Below are positions 59,996 through 64,000 of a stretch of DNA of 64,000 nucleotides, one piece after another. Source of the DNA: Clostridiales bacterium 38-18 (GTDB taxonomy: Bacteria; Bacillota; Clostridia; Peptostreptococcales; Acidaminobacteraceae). The translations under genes were made by a program, and so were the position numbers. Under the pieces are notes generated by a model. That model worked only from the letters and a program-made list of their open reading frames with translations. It did no database searches and was not told where the DNA came from. Position 1 is the stretch's first letter. Each line of letters starts with the position of its first letter. The stretch covers positions 158,268 to 222,267 of the forward strand of contig MKTL01000016.1 in the NCBI GenBank assembly GCA_001897605.1, read 5' to 3'.

Positions 59996-60217
59996 TTGGA
60001 AGAGCTAATAATTGGCGGAACGTACAGACATTTCAAAGGCAATCTTTATAAAGTGTTGGCAGTTGCTAAGCACAGTGAGACAGAGGCGCGCATGGTCGTC
60101 TACCAAAAGCTCTATGGTGAGCAGGACGTATGGGTAAGACCCTATGATATGTTTTTGGATATGAAGGAGACACCTGAAGGCTTTGTAAAAAGATTTCAAC
60201 TCATTCAAGAGATCTAA
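59996..60217 (+). CDS. DUF1653 family small protein, TTG start
   Basis: 73 residues from TTG 59996. GGTYRHFKGNLYKVLAVAKHSETxARMVVYQKLYGEQDVWVRPYDMFLD is the signature of the DUF1653 family, a small beta-barrel of unknown function whose members are usually 65-80 residues. The ribosome site AAGGAGGGG lies 9-11 nt upstream, and an extended -10 promoter lies downstream of the longer frame's ATG. Cytoplasmic. Confidence 0.82.
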   Translation: MEELIIGGTYRHFKGNLYKVLAVAKHSETEARMVVYQKLYGEQDVWVRPYDMFLDMKETPEGFVKRFQLIQEI

Positions 60218-60293
60218 GTAGACACCTTAATCTGTCTGAATGCTTGAATTTGAATGAAATATGAAAGCAAAGGGCTTTGAAACAGGAGGGAAT

Positions 60294-60611
60294 ATGAAAA
60301 AGAAGAGTATCTTATTGATATTGTTAGTGGCTATGATGGCGGTACTTTTGACTGGCTGTCTGCCTGGTGACAGCAAGTACACCAGCGAGGATCCAGCGGG
60401 CTTCTTTTGGGGTATCTGGCATGGCTGGCTAGCGCCACTTTCATTAATTATCGGCTTGTTCAATGACACGACTCGCGTGTACGAGGTCAACAACACCGGT
60501 TGGTGGTACGATTTTGGATTCTATATCGCCATCATCAGCGGATTTGGAGGCGTCAGACTTTCTAGAAAGAAAGCAAAATCTAAGTCAAAGTCCAGTAGGG
60601 ATGACTATTAA
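60294..60611 (+). CDS. Small membrane lipoprotein of unknown function
   Basis: 105 residues from ATG 60294 with AGGAGG upstream. MKKKSILLILLVAMMAVLLTGC is a signal with a lipobox, followed by DPAGFFWGIWHGWLAPLSLIIGLF and WWYDFGFYIAIISGFGG, two further membrane segments, and a Lys/Ser-rich tail. Proteins of this shape (FFWGIWHGWxAPxSLI) are common but unnamed. No function assigned. Confidence 0.72.
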   Translation: MKKKSILLILLVAMMAVLLTGCLPGDSKYTSEDPAGFFWGIWHGWLAPLSLIIGLFNDTTRVYEVNNTGWWYDFGFYIAIISGFGGVRLSRKKAKSKSKSSRDDY

Positions 60612-60618
60612 TAAAATG

Positions 60619-60672
60619 AAAAACGTCTCAAGCGGTACCGTATGAAGACGGTATGCTTGGGACGTTTTTATT
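60619..60672. terminator. Bidirectional terminator between convergent genes
   Basis: AAAACGTC pairs with GACGTTTT, with AAGC/GCTT and TACCGT/ACGGTA nested inside. T runs follow on both strands, serving the lipoprotein gene and the convergent subtilase gene ending at 60676. Confidence 0.85.
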
Positions 60673-60675
60673 TGA

Positions 60676-63600
60676 TTACTTTAAAGTTTTATTGGTGATT
60701 TGTTCATAGAGTTTCACAAACATCACAATGGCTTCTTCTCTTGTTACATTACTTTTCGGAGAGAGTTTGCCGTTATTGCCAGCTATAATAGCATTGTTGC
60801 TACAGAATTTAACTGCATCAATGGCCCAACTGGAGATGGATGATTGATCTTTATAACTGGTTTTTATAGCTTTGGTATCATAAGTTCTATTTTCGATATT
60901 TTGAGCAAGTTTGTAGATAACGACGCAAAATTGCTCGCGGGTTATTGTGTTTTGTGGACTAAAATGTTCTTTATCTGTACCACTCAGTATGCCAGCCTTA
61001 AAGGCTTTTAAAATGGCTTCACTTTCAGTATCTTTAAAAGTTGAAGTATCAGCTGTTTTCAGAGTCCCGACATATTTTTCGAGAATTTTTACTGCTTGAA
61101 TACTCACTTCACCTCTCGTAATATCTTCCTGATACTGACTGAGAATACTATTTTCAACTAGATTTTCAGTAATTGCAATCGCGATGCTTCCTTTCGCCCA
61201 ATTTGAGGCATCCATGCTTATGATTTCTGGAATTGGCGTAAAATCATCACCATTTTCATTGTCATGTGATCTTATTAAATTAAGTGTTGTGGTCGTTACG
61301 CCTCCAGCGCCATCGTAAGCATTTACCTTTACGACGATATCGTTATTTTTATAGTTTGAAAAATACAAAATATTACCGATAACACATCCTTTATCAGCTT
61401 TATAGACCAACGTGGATTGCTCATTATCTTTGAATATTCGATTTAAATCAATCCAACCACTAAAATTTTTCGTTATATAATAAGTGTGAGAGGTATCTGA
61501 GCTTGGAGCAGTGTTTGTACCATTAAATATTTTATTGTCTTTGATTTCTACTACAGTATCATATTGTGTATAAGGGAAGAAAATCACGCCCTCTTCATAT
61601 TCGAAAGTCATTCTATATTTTCCATTTGGAATGCCTCTTAATTTGTAAGCATCCTGAGATTGTTCATTCACATAGCTATAATAGCCTAATATAGTTTTAT
61701 ATCCTTTTATTCTGTATGTTGCTTTCGTTTTAGTATCTGTTAGGACGAGTATTGGGTTTACATAGTCATGTTCAGTTATGACGATACTACCGCCAACGTT
61801 GTTAACCAGTTCATGGAGGATAACACCATCTCCACTATCTAGCATGACCTTCTCTTTAACTTCTTCTAAAAAAGGAGAGTCTATTATTAAAGGTTCAAAA
61901 AGATTTATATTGGTAAAGATTTTGTAGAATAATTCTCGATTATTAAGCGCATGTTTAAAACAGTAAGTTACATTATAGATATTTCTACCGAGCTTAACAT
62001 CATATGAATCGGCGACGCCGTCTAGATAACTCAAATCTACATTTACTACGTAACTTAATGAAACTGGATCTACAATTTCAATTTGATTGAAATAAGCTTC
62101 TGGAGCTAGTTTAAATGAAACATCACTAAAGTCTTCATAGGTAAGATCAAAATCATCTAAATAACACAAGTAATCGTTATACAATACTTCAGGTGGCTTA
62201 ATACTATCTGAATAACTTGTATCATTGTAAATTTTCACAAAAAAATTCCCTTTATCTTGTGATATTGAATAGGTTCCGCCTGGGTTGTCGTATACTTCTT
62301 GGGTTATTAAGAGTTGTCTCATGCCAACCGTATATTGTAGGACTCTTTCATATAAGGGACTAATATATTTAGAGTTTTTAAAGCGATCTAATGGAATGTT
62401 GTATTCCACGTAAGCATTGTCCCCGAATTCCCAATCGGACTCAAAGGTTACGGTTTCACAACTGAGTGGTTCGAGTAAGGTAAGACCACTGGCAAAGAGA
62501 CCTCTAAAATAAAATGGTGTATCCGAATAGGACAAGTTTAAACAGCCATATGTGATTCGATGTGCCTTGGCCATTGCTGTAAAATCAATATTGAGCTGAT
62601 AAACATTTTCATCCATAAAAAGAGAAGAAGGCTCATCATAAATGTTTTCGTCTATATCATATTCATAAAATTCCATTTGTGGACGAAAATTGTCTGAACC
62701 AACAATGTTTCCAAGAAGATCAAATGCAATAATTGAAACATTGTAATCAGGGATTAGAAATTTTGAATTAATTACGGTTTCTTGACTGCCATTGGTGTTG
62801 TTTATTGTAACGGTTAGCATATGTTCACCTAATTTCAATTTACGAATGTTAAGTGAAGCGTCTTGTACGCTATCTGTAGAATACAAGGTTTTAACAGGAA
62901 CACCATCTACCAAAAAATCGATGGTCTCAATAGTATTATCTGAGTAAAATTTAATGGGAAGATCGAATTTATATTCGGGGATGTTGTCAACGTTTGCATA
63001 AGTATGTCCAATCAAGTAAAAAGACTCACTTGAGGCATAACCAGTTAAATTGATTTCGCCGTATCCGAAAAATTGATCCTTTCCTAGAGCGCCAAGATCT
63101 TTTGTTTGGGAAAGCATAATTTTTTTTACTTCATCAGCGTCCAAATCAGGCTGATCTAGCCAAATTAGCGCAGATGCTGCTGATATAAAAGGTGATGCCA
63201 TAGAAGTTCCTGACATCGAAATAGTTGTATTATCTAGATAGGTGCTGACTATATTTTCGCCAGGTGCACAGATATCAACTGAATCACCAAAGTTAGAGTA
63301 AGATAATAAGCCACCAATTGTGTTAGTTGCACCAACTGTAACGACATCATCAAATGCGGCTGGATACAGATAACCATTATCAGTAGCATCATTTCCAGAA
63401 GAAACAACTACAATGACATCTCGGTCTATTGCGTATTGAATCGCATTTTCAAGATAGTTGGTTTTTCCTTCACCTGATAGTGACATATTAATGACTTTTG
63501 CACCTTGGTTAACAGCATAATAAATACCGGTAACTATATCAGAATCCTTAGCCAATCCCGATTCATCAAAAACATCTATAGGTAGAATTTTCACATTTGA

Positions 63601-64000
63601 AGGAGTAGACATTGCGATTATTCCAGCAACATGAGTACCATGCCCATTTGTGTCATCATAATCTTTCCTGTTATTTACAGCATTATAACTAGGTAACAAT
63701 CTTGATTTGAGTGATAAATTATATACATCTACACCTGTATCTAATACAGCAACGATTATATCTGTGTTGGATTGAGCAACTTTATTAGATAATTGTGAGA
63801 AACCAAGCTCCTCGGCAACATATGGTACAGATAAAGTAGTATAAAAGTAACTAAACTCGCCTTCATCGAAAGAACGATATAAATCGGGTTCAAGGTAAAG
63901 CCCCGTTTTAAACTCGCCGTTAATGTCGTATGTAATCTGTGTTGTGCCATCACTTAATAGTTGATATTCAGTAATACTGTCACTGTTGACGCTAACAGGT
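60676..64000 (-). CDS. Large secreted S8 subtilase with SLH repeats (5' end outside window)
   Basis: At least 1,107 residues; the frame is open to the right edge, so the N-terminus and signal are missing. Catalytic D in IVAVLDTGVDVY (near 63755), H in GHGTHVAG, N in VVVSSGND and S in MSGTSMASP are all present, so the protease is intact. About 650 residues of Ig-like and unknown modules follow, then two to three S-layer homology repeats at the C-terminus (FKAGILSGTDKEHFSPQNTITREQF, WAIDAVKFCSNNAIIAGNNGKLSP). SLH repeats tether it to the cell wall. A TTG at 63699 is inside the catalytic domain and not a start. Confidence 0.9.
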   Translation of the reverse strand, partial: PVSVNSDSITEYQLLSDGTTQITYDINGEFKTGLYLEPDLYRSFDEGEFSYFYTTLSVPYVAEELGFSQLSNKVAQSNTDIIVAVLDTGVDVYNLSLKSRLLPSYNAVNNRKDYDDTNGHGTHVAGIIAMSTPSNVKILPIDVFDESGLAKDSDIVTGIYYAVNQGAKVINMSLSGEGKTNYLENAIQYAIDRDVIVVVSSGNDATDNGYLYPAAFDDVVTVGATNTIGGLLSYSNFGDSVDICAPGENIVSTYLDNTTISMSGTSMASPFISAASALIWLDQPDLDADEVKKIMLSQTKDLGALGKDQFFGYGEINLTGYASSESFYLIGHTYANVDNIPEYKFDLPIKFYSDNTIETIDFLVDGVPVKTLYSTDSVQDASLNIRKLKLGEHMLTVTINNTNGSQETVINSKFLIPDYNVSIIAFDLLGNIVGSDNFRPQMEFYEYDIDENIYDEPSSLFMDENVYQLNIDFTAMAKAHRITYGCLNLSYSDTPFYFRGLFASGLTLLEPLSCETVTFESDWEFGDNAYVEYNIPLDRFKNSKYISPLYERVLQYTVGMRQLLITQEVYDNPGGTYSISQDKGNFFVKIYNDTSYSDSIKPPEVLYNDYLCYLDDFDLTYEDFSDVSFKLAPEAYFNQIEIVDPVSLSYVVNVDLSYLDGVADSYDVKLGRNIYNVTYCFKHALNNRELFYKIFTNINLFEPLIIDSPFLEEVKEKVMLDSGDGVILHELVNNVGGSIVITEHDYVNPILVLTDTKTKATYRIKGYKTILGYYSYVNEQSQDAYKLRGIPNGKYRMTFEYEEGVIFFPYTQYDTVVEIKDNKIFNGTNTAPSSDTSHTYYITKNFSGWIDLNRIFKDNEQSTLVYKADKGCVIGNILYFSNYKNNDIVVKVNAYDGAGGVTTTTLNLIRSHDNENGDDFTPIPEIISMDASNWAKGSIAIAITENLVENSILSQYQEDITRGEVSIQAVKILEKYVGTLKTADTSTFKDTESEAILKAFKAGILSGTDKEHFSPQNTITREQFCVVIYKLAQNIENRTYDTKAIKTSYKDQSSISSWAIDAVKFCSNNAIIAGNNGKLSPKSNVTREEAIVMFVKLYEQITNKTLK

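Noticed and set aside
63697-63699. TTG at 63699 as start of the SLH subtilase
   Set aside because: The frame continues open upstream with the catalytic aspartate motif to the window edge.

Overview
The window reads as chromosomal DNA of a low-GC, Gram-positive anaerobe, most likely a member of Clostridia. The signs are a complete V/A-type ATPase operon, Shine-Dalgarno sites of the AGGAGG type before almost every gene, an S-layer-homology exoprotease, lipoproteins with Firmicute-type lipoboxes, sigma-54 control of a cysteine-desulfidase-like gene, and short AT-rich intergenic spacers with strong intrinsic terminators. I could not assign a genus from sequence alone. I saw no rRNA, tRNA, CRISPR array or transposase.

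Layout. 1-600: long palindromic tandem repeats. 605-1921: cysteine desulfidase-like enzyme behind a -24/-12 promoter and five phased palindromes. 2467-4807: membrane glycerophosphodiesterase and an OsmC-like protein. 5165-11352: sugar locus with a TetR regulator, a GH2 glycosidase and two GPH sugar symporters. 11672-16606: glucosaminidase, DUF362 ferredoxin protein, lipoproteins including a metallophosphoesterase, HNH nuclease, and a small Cys-rich protein under a CsoR-type operator. 16840-21476: rlmH followed by a likely integrated cargo segment. 21812-25319: NmrA/HxlR pair and a pantothenate symporter operon with a structured leader. 25705-31130: KdpDE-like two-component system and a Trk/Ktr potassium uptake operon. 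31243-43478: glycosidase, acyl-CoA ligase, hydrolases, a Fur-boxed Rrf2/FMN-reductase operon, an amino acid permease, and an acyltransferase/zinc-ribbon/esterase operon. 43459-51938: nine-gene V-type ATPase operon. 52253-57345: thioesterase, copper-type HMA/TauE/cupredoxin fusion with its own two-component system, and an unlisted 45-residue CC-motif protein. 57361-60611: hydrolase, MprF-like protein and small proteins. 60676 to the right edge: a large secreted subtilase with SLH repeats, cut by the window end.

The most notable region is 17299-21476. An AAA+ ATPase gene overlaps by 11 bp a subtilisin-like (S8) protease gene with an intact Asp/His/Ser triad. The pair has its own consensus promoter and sits directly downstream of rlmH. 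A second copy of the rlmH 3' end, coding GEPYHK-stop with only wobble changes, lies past the pair. rlmH is the classical attachment gene of staphylococcal SCC elements, so this looks like an SCC-type integration at rlmH carrying a putative ATPase-protease defence module, with no recombinase left inside. Other regulatory signals worth attention are the helically spaced palindrome array behind the sigma-54 promoter, a pseudoknotted leader with terminator before the panF operon, a CsoR/CstR-type operator filling a promoter spacer, and a perfect 7-1-7 Fur box.
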